64,000 nucleotides of DNA from Paragorgia papillata. Taxonomy: Eukaryota > Cnidaria > Anthozoa > Scleralcyonacea > Coralliidae. Every line of letters begins with the position of its first letter. Position 1 is the first letter of the stretch. Below are positions 23,401-33,649 of this stretch, one piece after another. The stretch lies in the NCBI GenBank assembly GCA_035771165.1, contig JAWNZC010000338.1, positions 2,278,001 through 2,342,000 on the forward strand, in the 5' to 3' direction. The notes beneath the pieces are model-generated. The model saw nothing but the letters and a program-made list of their open reading frames with translations. It was not told where the DNA came from and searched no databases. Made by a program: the position numbers and the translations under genes.

Positions 23401-24653
23401 TAACCTGACCAAGTTTAATAGCAAAATATATCATCCCTGAGGCCAAAGCCCAAGGGATTAATGTTGCTAATACAGCAAGAGTTTATATATGTGAGGTTGG
23501 TAGTTTTATAATTATGTATATAAACTCTGATACATCCAATATAAAACTGATTTGATCATATAGGTTGTGTCTTAGTGCTGTGATTGGTCATTCACCATGT
23601 TTTGTATCAGGTTATGCAAACCTGGTTGTGTTGTCACAGGACACTCTTTTCTAAGTCTTTTCCATTACATAAAAGAAATTCAAAAAGAACATCCTGTGTT
23701 TATATAACCTAATGCAAACATTTAAGTCAGTTCGGGAGATTTTGAAAGTACTTAATATGTAAAGCCTATGCCTACAGCTCAGCTTCACTGGTTACACATA
23801 CAGTAGACTTTCAAATTCTCTCAACTAACTTACATGGTTGCATCATGGCCAGCTATATATATAAGCACAGACATGATCATTTCACCCATTTTTAGTCTAG
23901 TAAATTATGTACATTGTATATAATACATCAGACATGAAAAGAGCACAGATTTTGCCTATACAGTAAATAAATTAGCAAACTATTTTATTCATTAATATGT
24001 TGTTAAAACAATAATGAAAATGCCCACCTTTTGCTGTGTGTTTTCTTGTGTATTCCCGTTGTTGCCATTGTCAGACACTAGTAACGTTTTGAGGGCTTCA
24101 CAACTACTTCCATTATTTATCTCAGTTAATACCGGTAAGTACTGCGATGTTTGGGGCGTCGAAGTCGATATACATTGCTTTTCCCAAGCAGTATTGTTTA
24201 TTCTTTGCTGGCTTTGTGGTTGAACGACGTGATGTACTGTGAGCGGTCGTTTTCTTCAGACATTTCCTCTGGCTCTGATGGCTTCGGATTTAATAGTATT
24301 GACGACATGGGCGTCTTTTCCTCGAGAAAAGTTGGTGTATTTGCAAGGTTAGTATCATGAAACAGGCTTGTCACGTCGGTCAGGGCAACTCGTTTACGAC
24401 TGTTCCTGTGTTTTCTGCACTGCTGCTTCAACTCTGATGTAAGGTTATCTATCTTCAGTAGACGGTCGTAACACTTTCGGCATATGCAACCTTTTTCAAT
24501 CGTAATGTGTCCGTATTTTCTAATTAAATTTGTTAAATTCCGCCGAACTCCATTTTCCCCTGTAAGATTTCTTTTTTCCTTTGGTATGCTTCCACATATA
24601 GAGCAAAATTCGATACAACTCAATGGACACAACTGCTCGTCGTAATTTTGCAT
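20500..24653 (-). CDS. Zinc-module protein with DUF6589-like domain (candidate transposase)
   Basis: Four exons on the minus strand: 24653-24028, 23233-22736, 22308-21222 and 21105-20500, with GT/AG borders and compatible phases, about 730 residues. Exon 1 has a ZAD-like zinc module (FCSICG ... GCICRKCYDRL), then a Ser/Thr/Gln-rich linker. Exons 3-4 carry the motifs I associate with DUF6589: RFIGDNVNYAVGI, IHIGGDQLTRERFSGAKSLR, FEMFHLLMAFLH, and near the end NNNSKYALEIHRFLVQQISV and GKPNSCIPAD. Two small frameshifts are visible: one near 24265 in exon 1 (the true frame continues as HHVVQPQSQQRINNTAWEK) and one near 20725 in exon 4, where two bases seem lost between PAD and MEYVVK. They may be decay or assembly error. 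The GDN and GDQ acidic residues could be catalytic, by inference. The 5' end faces R's right TIR. Confidence 0.7.
22312..22730. other. Intron of the DUF6589-like gene
   Basis: AT-rich intron between exons 2 and 3. No separate gene or repeat was seen. Confidence 0.6.
23240..24020. other. Intron of DUF6589-like gene with MITE
   Basis: The 790-bp intron holds a foldback-type repeat (about 23575-23880) with TATATAACCTAATGCAAACA and a diverged inverse, related to the MITE at 15264-15426. Otherwise AT-rich. Confidence 0.55.
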
Positions 24654-24813
24654 TTTGAAAATGGGTTTTGTTTTGTTATGATTTGCGTTGTTTTTGTTTT
24701 TGAAAAAGTGACAATTTTAATGTTGCCCTTAGCAACTATTTCGTACTCAGATCTCTGCTCCGCCAAGCTTTAGACATGCGCAGACGTACAAGTGGATTTA
24801 GCCCTGATGGCGT

Positions 24814-25645
24814 CATTCTCGTCCCCAGAGCCTCTCCCGTGCTGGCGCGCGTGAAAAGGCTCTGGGGGAATCCATATATCATCGCGATCTGATTGGTTGT
24901 TCAAATTCAAAGGCCTATATAACGATGGAGCTTAGTGAATGTTTATAAATAAACAGTATTTGAGACACGAAAACTGACAACGAAGCACAATTCTAATCAT
25001 AGTTCTAATCCGAACAATTTAATCGAACATTTTTCAAAGCAATCAACCCGTTTCCCATTATACAATTAAATCAAACACAGAAGACAGACAGCAATTTGAA
25101 ATCGATAGGCGATAGACGATATTAGACAGCAGTCTGCAGTCACAGCACACTGCTGGCTGTTCGTGCATGGTTCATATTAATAAGAATATATGTCATTGAA
25201 ATATACACGTCAAATATAAACGAACGGTGCAACATATTAAAGAGAACTACCTTCACTAAAAGAAGCCGTAAATACGAAGAAATTCCGACGCGGCTCTAGT
25301 ATTGCCAAGCTCTGAAGCGAACTCGTAAATTTTAATGTCTTTTTTCCCGCCGAATAAACGCGGCGATGAGCTACACTCAGCAGGGACCTTCTTCGAATGG
25401 AATATCCACAATCAGAATTGTTCCAAAGTCAAACGAGTCAATACGAGACAGCCAAACCGCCAGAATCGAAAACGAAAGGAAAATTATATTGCAAACAACT
25501 GCCGATGATCTCGTGTCCAACTCCCAAACCGCGAACTTAAACGCATGCGCTTTAGAAAGAACACCAAAGAATCTTGGTGTTCCAGTTTGGATTCCAGAGC
25601 CTTTTAACGCGCGCCAGCACGGAAGAGGCTCTGGGGACGAGAATG
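24814..25645. mobile_element. Element B1: non-autonomous TIR element
   Basis: Ends CATTCTCGTCCCCAGAGCC and its inverse frame 832 bp. The direct duplication TGATGGCGT (24805-24813 and 25646-25654) is a perfect 9 bp. No coding region was recognised; the ORF at 25366-25656 has no motif. It inserted between the 5' end of the DUF6589-like gene and R's right TIR, so it is younger than R there. B2 (37330-43853) is a second copy and 35268-35418 a single end. Confidence 0.9.
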
Positions 25646-25664
25646 TGATGGCGTGAGCATGAGA

Positions 25665-25718
25665 TTAGTGGTTACCTGGCCCTTATTTCTTTTGAAATTG
25701 GGCCAGGATACCAGGCTA
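25665..25718 (-). repeat. Right TIR of element R
   Basis: Reverse complement starts TAGCCTGGTATCCTGG and ends with GGGCCAGGTAACCACTAA, matching the left TIR apart from one substitution and a longer central spacer. Confidence 0.9.
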
Positions 25719-25739
25719 AGTTTTAACCTACTTTTGAAG

Positions 25740-27139
25740 CAACCTCGTACCCAGGGTCGTACCTCCGCTCCCCCCTCGCTGCGGAAAGACCCTGGTACAC
25801 GCTGGTCACGTGCTGCCCAAAATATGGGCAGTACAAAATAAATTTAGTGTGGGTAGGGTGGTACAAAAAACTTTCTCGACTAATACCGACCGGAGTTGTG
25901 TTTATACAAAACGCAAAACATCTGGCCAGATGAAATGTCACGACTCACGAAAGGTGCACAACGGCTTGGAGAAACAATCCGAAACGAGATATAATTTAAT
26001 GAGAATGATATGCCAAAGTCTCAAAGATCAATATTTTGCTGGCTTTGCGTAGCGCTGGCGACATGCATGTGTTATTATTGATGGGAGAATATTCGTTTTA
26101 AGCATTCGAATCGCGAAGCTTTTAACTGGACGTATTCGCTTAAATGTAACGGCAGCTTTCGCGTGTGGTATTCAACAAGGCGGGTTTCTTTATCGGACAA
26201 GAAGTTTGTAACAGCAAAGAAGCAAAAAAATCGATAAGACTCGCCCGATTTCTTGAAGTCTACTGAAAGTATTATTTCTTCGGTAAACAACACAGCGCAT
26301 TCAGAAATGCAGACGACAACAAAGGTTCAACATTTCACCTTTGCCTTATTAAATGTGTCTATAGTGTATAGCATTATAGAATGATCTTGGTTTCAAACAT
26401 TTTACTATTTTAGTAGTACTGTTTATTTTTGTTTATTTGTCGTTGATTAATACTATTGTTCGATATTTTAACTTACTTTGCCGAATGGAGGAGCGGCAAC
26501 AGTTCTCCTAGTGGCGTATTCATATTTCATGATCAAGCGACGAAAGATCAAATTTGCGGAGTAACTGGAGTTTATATAAATAGAAAAATGATAATAAGAT
26601 ATGGATTAATCGACTATATATTGTATAATTTAAGCACCCAGGTTGACGATTATTAAACGTGGGAGCATCAAAAGCTTTCTTCATCAGTGTAAACTTAAAT
26701 AAACACAGCGATTTATTATAAACGAAAAACCATAGCTGTCAAAACAACTTGTTTCAATTTTAAAATCGTATCATATCACCAGTTTAACGATTCATTTCAA
26801 AATCTAATACCAGAAAACAAAACAAGATACGTATACATGGATTTCTTCGACTATTCCAGCGAGGTCAAGCATTGATACGCATGCAGGGGACACTCCCACA
26901 GTCGAAAATTTTGAAAGACGACACTACTTTCCGCAGGCCCTCGTTGCATCATGGACAGGTCACACTTTTGAGAGGGCCTGCCAGATCCTGTAAACAAAAT
27001 GGGGACTGATCCATTTTGCCAAATTTTTTACAGGATCTTGCAGGCCCTAAATTCGGCGTGTGTGACCTGTCCATGATGCAACGAGGGCCTGCGGAGGAGG
27101 CGGGGGGAGCCCCTGGGTAAGACCCTGGGTACGAGGTTG
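25740..27139. mobile_element. Element A1: 1.4-kb TIR element
   Basis: Ends CAACCTCGTACCCAGGGTC and its inverse. The flanking duplication CTTTTGAAG (25731-25739 and 27140-27148) is a perfect 9 bp. The left third matches 36897-37329 and the right part 46860-47667 of A2. A 66-codon ORF is kept in both copies (26456-26656 and 47143-47343), but it has no recognisable domain. No transposase was seen. Confidence 0.9.
26933..27091. repeat. Foldback MITE inside A1
   Basis: Arms beginning GCAGGCCCTCGTTGCATCAT fold onto the inverse at 27058-27091, with inner arms ATCCTGTAAA / TTTACAGGAT. It is absent from A2, so it inserted after the copies separated. Confidence 0.85.
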
Positions 27140-27149
27140 CTTTTGAAGG

Positions 27150-27335
27150 TCCAAACTGCCGGGGGAACTTGCCAGGATTGCGTAGGTTGGCGTAGGATGG
27201 CGAGGAATCAAGATGCGCGAGGCGACATGCGCGAGGACATAAACTTCAAAGGTTCCGACGCGAGTTCACAGCGTACTATATTGTTTTCTGATTTTCAAAC
27301 CACGTACAGCTGGACTCTTCTGGTTGTATTTCTAT
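27150..27335 (+). repeat. Right arm of inverted repeat H
   Basis: Mirror of 17345-17503 (GGGGGAACTTGCCAGGATTG, CTTCTGGTTGTATTTC). A segment ACATGCGCGAGGACATAAAC inside it is shared with the right end of element C (43640-43690), suggesting related families. Confidence 0.7.
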
Positions 27336-27339
27336 TCTG

Positions 27340-28670
27340 TGCCCGTACACTCATACAGAGATATCTGTCGACCATATATTCGCACTTTTGTGACGTAATA
27401 GGTTTTCCTCTATCGGATTCGTCAGCGCGCGAAACACATAGCCAATGTACGCGAAGGTGTGCCGATGTTCTCCGATGGAGCAACGAAGTAAGCAACGGGT
27501 AATGTGATTTAGTGAATATGGCGTCAACTGGCTTTCTGGGTAATAATTCCATGTCCTAAATAACCCAGGTACTTCATGAAAGCCTGACCCCAACACACAC
27601 CCTAATCCTAACCAATAAATTCGTGAATATAGGACATGGATTTATAACCGCTTTCTGCTTCGTTGCTTCGTCCATCTTGTCTACGAACGATTGAGTCATT
27701 GAAAACGAGTTGTTTCTTTTGATTTCGGGAAGATTTTATCAAGGTAAGGAAGTAATTATAACTTATACTATGTCACATCAACGTTAATCTCTGTGGAACT
27801 TGTGGAAACATGATGTAAATTTAAGAAATGGCTCGTGGTTTAGCGTGCTCCATCGAGTTATGGATGCACGCGGGAAATTGGGAGAGCACGAAAAAATCGT
27901 AAGAGTTGGTCGAGGCGTAGCCGTAAAAAGGTCAATTTAAAACTCAGTTTTGTTTTGAAATTTTTTCCCGCGCTTTTTTCCCGTGCTCCATCGAGTTACG
28001 GAGCACGCACGACAGCCAATCAAAAACATTGCTATATCAAAGCTATGTTATAATGCCTGTTGTACTGAGTCTATGCCTAAAAGTAAAAGATAGCCCATGA
28101 AATCTATTTGCAGTTGTTCCACTATTAATAATAATAATAATTGTCCTCAACGTTACTGTAAGCCCGACAGTTACAGACAAAACAGTCTATCGTTAACGAT
28201 ACCCTGATTCATTTTAATACTCTATTAAAAGCCATTGTTACAATAATATGCGTCAAAATAGTATACAGTGTACTGTAAGCTCATATTTTATTAAATGTGC
28301 AACTGTATATGCTATAAAGCAGTCCAGCCAAGCGATCCATTTCTTCAAAAATGGAATCAAAAATCTTAGTAAATGCTCCTACCACGATTATAACACGTTT
28401 TGGCTTCATAGATACTTATATTTTCCCCTAAATGACCTAATTTTTTGTTTTAGAAATATTGACTGTGTGTTCATAGCTTGTGACAGTTGTCTCACAATGA
28501 CTAATGTGTTAGTGGTGACCAACATTCTGATCAGACATTATCTGTGTAGTGAATTATCACATAACTCAAACTAAACAAACTTAACAAAGAAGTGTGTTTA
28601 GTATGCTATATATTGTGTATGATAAGTTGTATGTATACATGTAGGTAGTACATTTAAGCTTGTAAATGTA
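27340..28670. other. Non-coding spacer
   Basis: Holds a loose inverted pair GTGCTCCATCGAGTTA near 27848 and 27980 and a short AAT run near 28128. No gene was supported. Confidence 0.4.
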
Positions 28671-28674
28671 CTAC

Positions 28675-29310
28675 ATGCAGGCCTCGAATTATACTTTTTG
28701 CATCCAAAGACAAAAATGTCCTCCGATAATGAGTTTCCATGAGGCTATCCAAGGACATTTTTCTCTCGGCTTGGACAAAACTGTTATCTTATACAGTCAG
28801 GAAATGACTAAAGAGTGACTAACATTCACATGATATTATGTCATTTATGTGCTATACATGTAGTATTAGTTAGTAGTGACTGGTATATAGATATATATAT
28901 ATAGGACTGTCTTCTTCGCTTGGATATGGAGATCGCTTCACTCCGACACTGAACAATGTCCTCTACATATTTTAATGTCAATGCACAATCATGGCCGCCA
29001 GTGTTTGAACACGTGGTTAGTACAGTTGTGCCTGCATTTCCAGGCTGAATTTCTGGGCTGATCCCACAATGGCCACCAAAACATTTACACGCTGATAATT
29101 CAATTATTGGCTGGGATATTCTATTGCCGAACATTTTCTTACGATCATACGTTCGATCGATCGGGAAAATTTAAAAACTCAAAACTCCATCGGCGGACAA
29201 AAGTGTCTTACATATTATGGGGGGAAAATCCCTATCGGTGGCCAAATGACGATTATCGGAGGACATGTCCTCGATGTCCTCGATGAAATTCAAGGCTTGA
29301 CTACATGTAT
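28675..29310. repeat. Probable MITE with degenerate ends
   Basis: CATGCAGGCCTCGAATT at the left resembles the inverse of GAAATTCAAGGCTTG at the right, and both ends carry CTCCGATAAT / ATTATCGGAGGACA segments. The minus-strand ORF at 28841-29134 (Cys-containing, ending SKRRRQ) may be a chance frame. Confidence 0.45.
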
Positions 29311-29417
29311 ACGTACATGTACATGTACATGTACAACTCAATTGTAACTACATCTCATATGCAAACGCTACCACTTAGGACACATATGACTGAATTTGCA
29401 ACCTTAGCTCTCCATCT

Positions 29418-29496
29418 GAGCCTCTTGAGTGGCTCAATGGTTAGAGCATCTAACCAGTCATTAGAAGGTTGCAGGTTTGAATCCTGTCTGGGGCTC
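29418..29496 (+). repeat. tRNA-derived sequence (SINE head or tRNA pseudogene)
   Basis: A-box-like TGGCTCAATGG and B-box-like GGTTTGAATCC sit at tRNA spacing. An anticodon stem TCTAA/TTAGA encloses CCAGTCA (AGT, threonine-like), but U33 is replaced by C. The acceptor stem pairs poorly in the standard register. These features fit a tRNA-derived SINE or pseudogene better than a working tRNA. Confidence 0.55.
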
Positions 29497-29519
29497 AGAA
29501 ATCTTTTCTGAGTAATTGA

Positions 29520-30630
29520 GCTTGACAAACATCTACCAAATGCATGTTATATATATTGTGTAAATATGTTGCATTATTACTGAGGAAAGTAACTAACATT
29601 GCGGAAAATCCTGGACCCATTGTTTATATTATTGACCGAGGTCAAAAATCTGCCAATTCTAGTGAAGCCAAACAATCTGTGTCAGTTTTAGCTATGTTAT
29701 TGACTGCGATGATATGGAGGCAAGATATAACCAATATGTAACTTATTATGACAGCATTATTTCTGCATGTGTATACATGTACTGTAGTAGCAAATTCTCA
29801 TGCTAAACTAGTCAAATATGAACAAACATTCTGAAAAGTTTTTAATATGTATTTTATCAAATTAAATTGGCTATTTCCTGATTTGGTATATTGTTACATG
29901 TATGTCCTTCATTGTTATATTAATTACACATTTACACTACCTGTCAGTGTCTTTGATGATTATTTCAACCAAAGGCCATGATCACATGATCTGATTAGCT
30001 GGACTCAATTTTCCTCCTGGTGCATGTGATGTGGATTTACTTACTACAGTAGTCAGTTATGTCTTATCGCAATTACTATACATGTAGTTGTTTTTATTAA
30101 ACAATATGTATCATGAGGAAAATCAGATTATGTGAATAGATTGTTACACATGACGTCACCATCATATTGGTTGATTTTTGCTTGGCAAACACTGTTGACA
30201 CACTGCTCACCGTCATGTTTGTTTTAGCAAGGGTATTAGAAATTGATCACGTGATTGCAAATGATGTATACAACTGTAGCCCTAAACGTGTACGCATTGC
30301 GTACCTATTTTTATAAATGTGGCGGTTAAAGTTTAATACTGCGGCATATTGTCTATAAGAGTTATTTATAAAATATGATATAATGTAAGTTTCCAGCAGA
30401 TTGGCGCTACTTGAAGTATTCTATTTCTAAAAGAAATGCCGCTGACCAAGAAATTATGTTGAAAACAAATTATGGTGATCAAATGGAAGTTACAACCGTA
30501 CATTTTAAATTATACAATTATTTTGAAAATAACCAAGGTGCCCCTTTTTGGCGGTGCCCCCCCCTTTTCTGGTGCTTCCGCGGCCTCTAAACAGGGAAAC
30601 GGGGAGGGGTCGGCCTGAAGAGGCAAGGAC
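29520..30630. other. Non-coding AT-rich DNA
   Basis: No ORF with a motif, and no inverted repeat of note. A short C-rich patch lies at 30550-30575. Confidence 0.4.
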
Positions 30631-30639
30631 CGGCCAGCC

Positions 30640-30800
30640 AACTGTGAACAATGCTATGCTGCAAACTATGAACAATGTTTTGCTGCCAACTGTGAACAAT
30701 GTTAATGTTATGCTGCAAACTGTTAACAGTATTATGCTGCCAACTACTGTGAACAATATTGTGCTGCCAACTGCATGTGAACAATGTTATGCTGCCAACT
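30640..30800 (+). repeat. Imperfect minisatellite
   Basis: Five to six copies of a variable unit of about 24-36 bp of the form AACTGTGAACAATGTTATGC followed by TGCCA. The Asn/Val/Leu-rich ORFs on both strands here are by-products. Confidence 0.8.
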
Positions 30801-31181
30801 CTTCACACAGTCGCAAACTTTAAACGGCAAACTTTGAACTTTCATTTTGTTTGAAAAAAAAAGTTTGCTGTTTGAGAAAAAGCTCCCGAGTTGGAACGAT
30901 GTCGAAGTATTGCGTGATCGCTAAACAAAGCCAATGGAGTGTAATTATAGAAAGTTAAAACTTCTGTTCTACTTTAAAACTACAAATTAACATAATTACT
31001 TCGAACGTTTCTTCCAAAACGTAAAAAATACTCGCGCTTATCCGAACGAGATTATTTGTACACACAATATCTGTTCTATACGGCAGTAGTTTTTTCCGCA
31101 TACTATTATCTTTCAAGAAGAGAAAATGTTTACTTATTCGAACATGATGATTTGTACACGCAATCTCTATGTTCTAATTAA

Positions 31182-31369
31182 GAAATAGAAAACATTTTCC
31201 GTGTTTCCATAGAGTTATAGAAACACGAGTGGAAGTTTGGGAGAACGAGAAATTGTAGTGGGAACACGAGCCCGCAGGGCGAGTGTTTCCACGCTATTTC
31301 GAGTTCTCTCAAACTTCCACAAGTGTTTCTATAACTCTATGTGAACACGGAAAAAATGTTTTCTATTTC
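31182..31369. repeat. Foldback MITE
   Basis: GAAATAGAAAACATTTT and its inverse form the ends, with inner arms GTGTTTCCATAGAGTTATAG / CTATAACTCTATGTGAACAC and AACTTCCAC-type stems. A partial relative (GTTTCCATAAAGTTATAG) is at 31525-31550. Confidence 0.85.
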
Positions 31370-32139
31370 CTTTATAAAATAACCTGTCGAAAATAGGTAT
31401 AGAACGTAAAAATAATCACTGCATCAAAGCGTAAATTCTCTTTACTCTTCATAATGGCGTATGATGGCGTATAATGGCGTATCCTACACCGTAATGATGG
31501 CGTATTGAATGGCGTGGACCTTGCTGTGTTTCCATAAAGTTATAGAAACACGGCTTTCAACCATGCAATCGCCGCGCTTGTTTTCAAAATGTTATTTTAT
31601 AAAGGGCAGTTGTTTCATCGACATATTACTATCTTTCAAGAAGACAAAATACTCGCTTATCCAAACACAAAATGATATGCACACCCAATCTCAATGTTCT
31701 AATATGCGGTAGTAGTTTTATCGACATACTACTATATTTCAAGGAGAGAAAATGTTTGCTTATTCGAACGCGATGATTTATACACACACCTCTGTATGTT
31801 CTATACGGCAGTTGTTTTGGCGCCATACAATTATCTTGTTTTTCACTTCTAAGCGTTCTAAATAATTTACAAGAACTTCGAACGTCAACTAACAGGTGCT
31901 CGATTCATCTAATTTTCAAAGAAAACAACGTTAATCGGCGACTAGATAATTAATGAGCTTCAATTTAATGATCTGAAGAACAGATCCAAGTTCATTTTAA
32001 GTGCAACTTTGCCCAAGCTACGAGTTGCGTTTTCCAGGGATATTTTTTTGTGGATTATAATTGTGGTACTTCAAATTTGTACATAACTTTGTTGTACATT
32101 GTCAGTTAAACCTTTTCTTCTAAGAATTAGAAGTACAAT
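31370..32139. other. Non-coding, short ATGGCGTAT repeats
   Basis: Four copies of a GGCGTAT motif lie near 31450-31505, and two diverged segments with TTCTAATATGCGGTAGTAGT / TTCTATACGGCAGT recur. No gene was seen. The last part precedes the signal-peptide exon. Confidence 0.4.
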
Positions 32140-32145
32140 TTGAGG

Positions 32146-32317
32146 ATGTACCAAGACAGGAACTTTTTTATCAAGTCTTCGGGTGCACGGCTGGTCATTC
32201 GCCTAACCTTTCTCTTTGTGCTATATTGGGCATTAAATTCCAACCTTGTTCAATCCCACAATAATTTCTCTCCAGGACAAGTACGAATAAGTTTCTGCTC
32301 TGATGCAAGCAAGAAAG
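32146..32317 (+). CDS. First exon of a secreted protein (signal peptide)
   Basis: ATG 32146 opens a frame MYQDRNFFIKSSGARLVIRL, then a hydrophobic stretch TFLFVLYWALNSNLV, then a polar segment. The exon stops at a good donor (AAAG|GTAAGA) in phase 1. This looks like a signal peptide or signal anchor of a secreted or membrane protein. The next plus-strand exons of similar phase are the EGF exons from 48909, so this could be the start of that EGF/fibrinogen gene, with a 16-kb TE-filled intron. The link is inference, and no domain exon was found between them. The exon itself is intact. Confidence 0.5.
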
Positions 32318-32948
32318 GTAAGACGTTTATTATAGCTTGGCCGTTAGGCAGTTTTAGCCATTATGTTTTAACTTAAAGACGGATTTCGATCATACCCAGC
32401 TGTTTCGGGGCCATTTGCAGTTGACTCATAACCATTCGGTAAATTTGAAATATCCTCATCGGATACGGTTATCTTTTAGAATGTAGAGCGCTTTTCAGAG
32501 AACTGGGGACGACGTTCACTCGTTAAACGGCGAAACCTGTTAGTTGAGTTTGCATTGACTTCAAACTAAATGCGACAAAATCGTTTTTGGATGTCGAAAA
32601 ACATACTTTAAGTATTCAATGCTACATATTTAGGTAGGCCTAGTTTGAGAACCAAGAGCTTCAGAGCCGAAAATTTCTAACAGTATATAGAATTGCGGCT
32701 GGGTGAAATATATATTTCGTCGGCTAGTTTAGTAGGAGATTATTGTGGCATTTGGGCCGAATTGACGTTTGTTTTGTGAAGGTCCAGTTAAAAAATATGA
32801 AATTTTGATGTTTTAGGCTCAAACTTCGGCTTTGATGGCTACTTGTTTAAACTGGGGGTGTAAATGTGGACCCCAAAACGCAAATCGATTAAGGACTCCC
32901 TGTAGCTCTGTTATTATACGCCACTTATTATGTTATTATATTCACTAT

Positions 32949-33245
32949 TAACACATAGTGAAAACGCAATTGGACTGGATTTAGATTGCGAGTTCACTAT
33001 AGTGAGAACGCAATTGGACTGGATTTAGATTGCGAGTTCACTATAGTGAGAACGCAATTGGACTGGATTTAGATTGCGAGTTCACTATAGTGAGAACGCA
33101 ATTGGACTGGATTTTATATTGCGAGTTCACTATAGTGAGAACATACAATTGGACTGGATTTAGATTGTAAGTTCACTATAGTGGGAACACAATTGAACTG
33201 GATTTAGATTGCCTTATTGCTAGTATAGTAAGAACAAAATTGGAC
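32949..33245 (+). repeat. 44-bp tandem satellite
   Basis: Six to seven copies of a 44-bp unit containing CACTATAGTG (a 10-bp palindrome) and GCAATTGGACTGGATTTAG. The first four are nearly identical; the last two decay. Confidence 0.9.
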
Positions 33246-33336
33246 TGCGAGTCAACTAATTCTTTTTCAAATTATTCAGACTGAAATAAAGTAACTTTCC
33301 AGTCACATGTAAATTGTTTACTTTATAGAGGTTTAG

Positions 33337-33649
33337 GGGCTGTTTATATGAGAGGCGAGCCAGCCTGGTAAGCGGGATGGCCCGGTAAGCAAGATCTCAC
33401 TGTGTAGTTATTTTCCTGTTAAAAATTCCTCTGCGTTTATATGGCCAAGCAGCCTAGCCCGGTTAGCGAGATCTCACTTAAAAGAGGCGAGATAGCGGGA
33501 TGAAAATTTTCCCATGTAAACAAACGCTAACCGGGCTGATTTTTCAAAGGGATGCCGACGCCATCTATTGTTTTGACTAAAATCATTCCAGTAGGCGGGA
33601 TGAAATTCGTTCATATAAACGCGAGCCAGAAATTCTAAACAGACCCTTA
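33337..33649. repeat. MITE with GTTTATATGA ends
   Basis: Left end GGGGCTGTTTATATGAGAGG mirrors a right end containing GTTCATATAAACGCGAGCC and CAGACCCTT. Inner GCCCGGTTAGCGAGATCTCA motifs are repeated. This is a common type of cnidarian MITE. Confidence 0.65.

Larger units (their letters stand above)
17513..25718. mobile_element. Element R: TIR transposon with RecQ and DUF6589-like genes
   Basis: The ends are inverted repeats of about 50 bp, left TAGCCTGGTACCCTGGCCC (17513-17562) and right its reverse complement with few changes (25665-25718). A perfect 9-bp duplication AGTTTTAAC flanks both ends (17504-17512 and 25719-25727), which proves insertion as a unit. Inside are two convergent spliced genes: a RecQ-like helicase (17756-19799, plus) and a zinc-module/DUF6589-like gene (24653-20500, minus). 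The only other large insert is B1 (24814-25645), itself with a 9-bp duplication. Without B1 the element is about 7.4 kb, and each gene starts about 240 bp from its TIR. A 9-bp duplication is typical of Mutator-like elements, but I saw no MULE transposase. R could be an autonomous transposon of another group. Confidence 0.85.

Noticed and set aside
29418..29496. Functional tRNA gene
   Set aside because: Acceptor stem mismatched in the standard register and position 33 is C; better read as tRNA-derived repeat.
32949..33245. CRISPR-like array
   Set aside because: Uniform 44-bp tandem repeats with no distinct spacers, and the sequence is eukaryotic.
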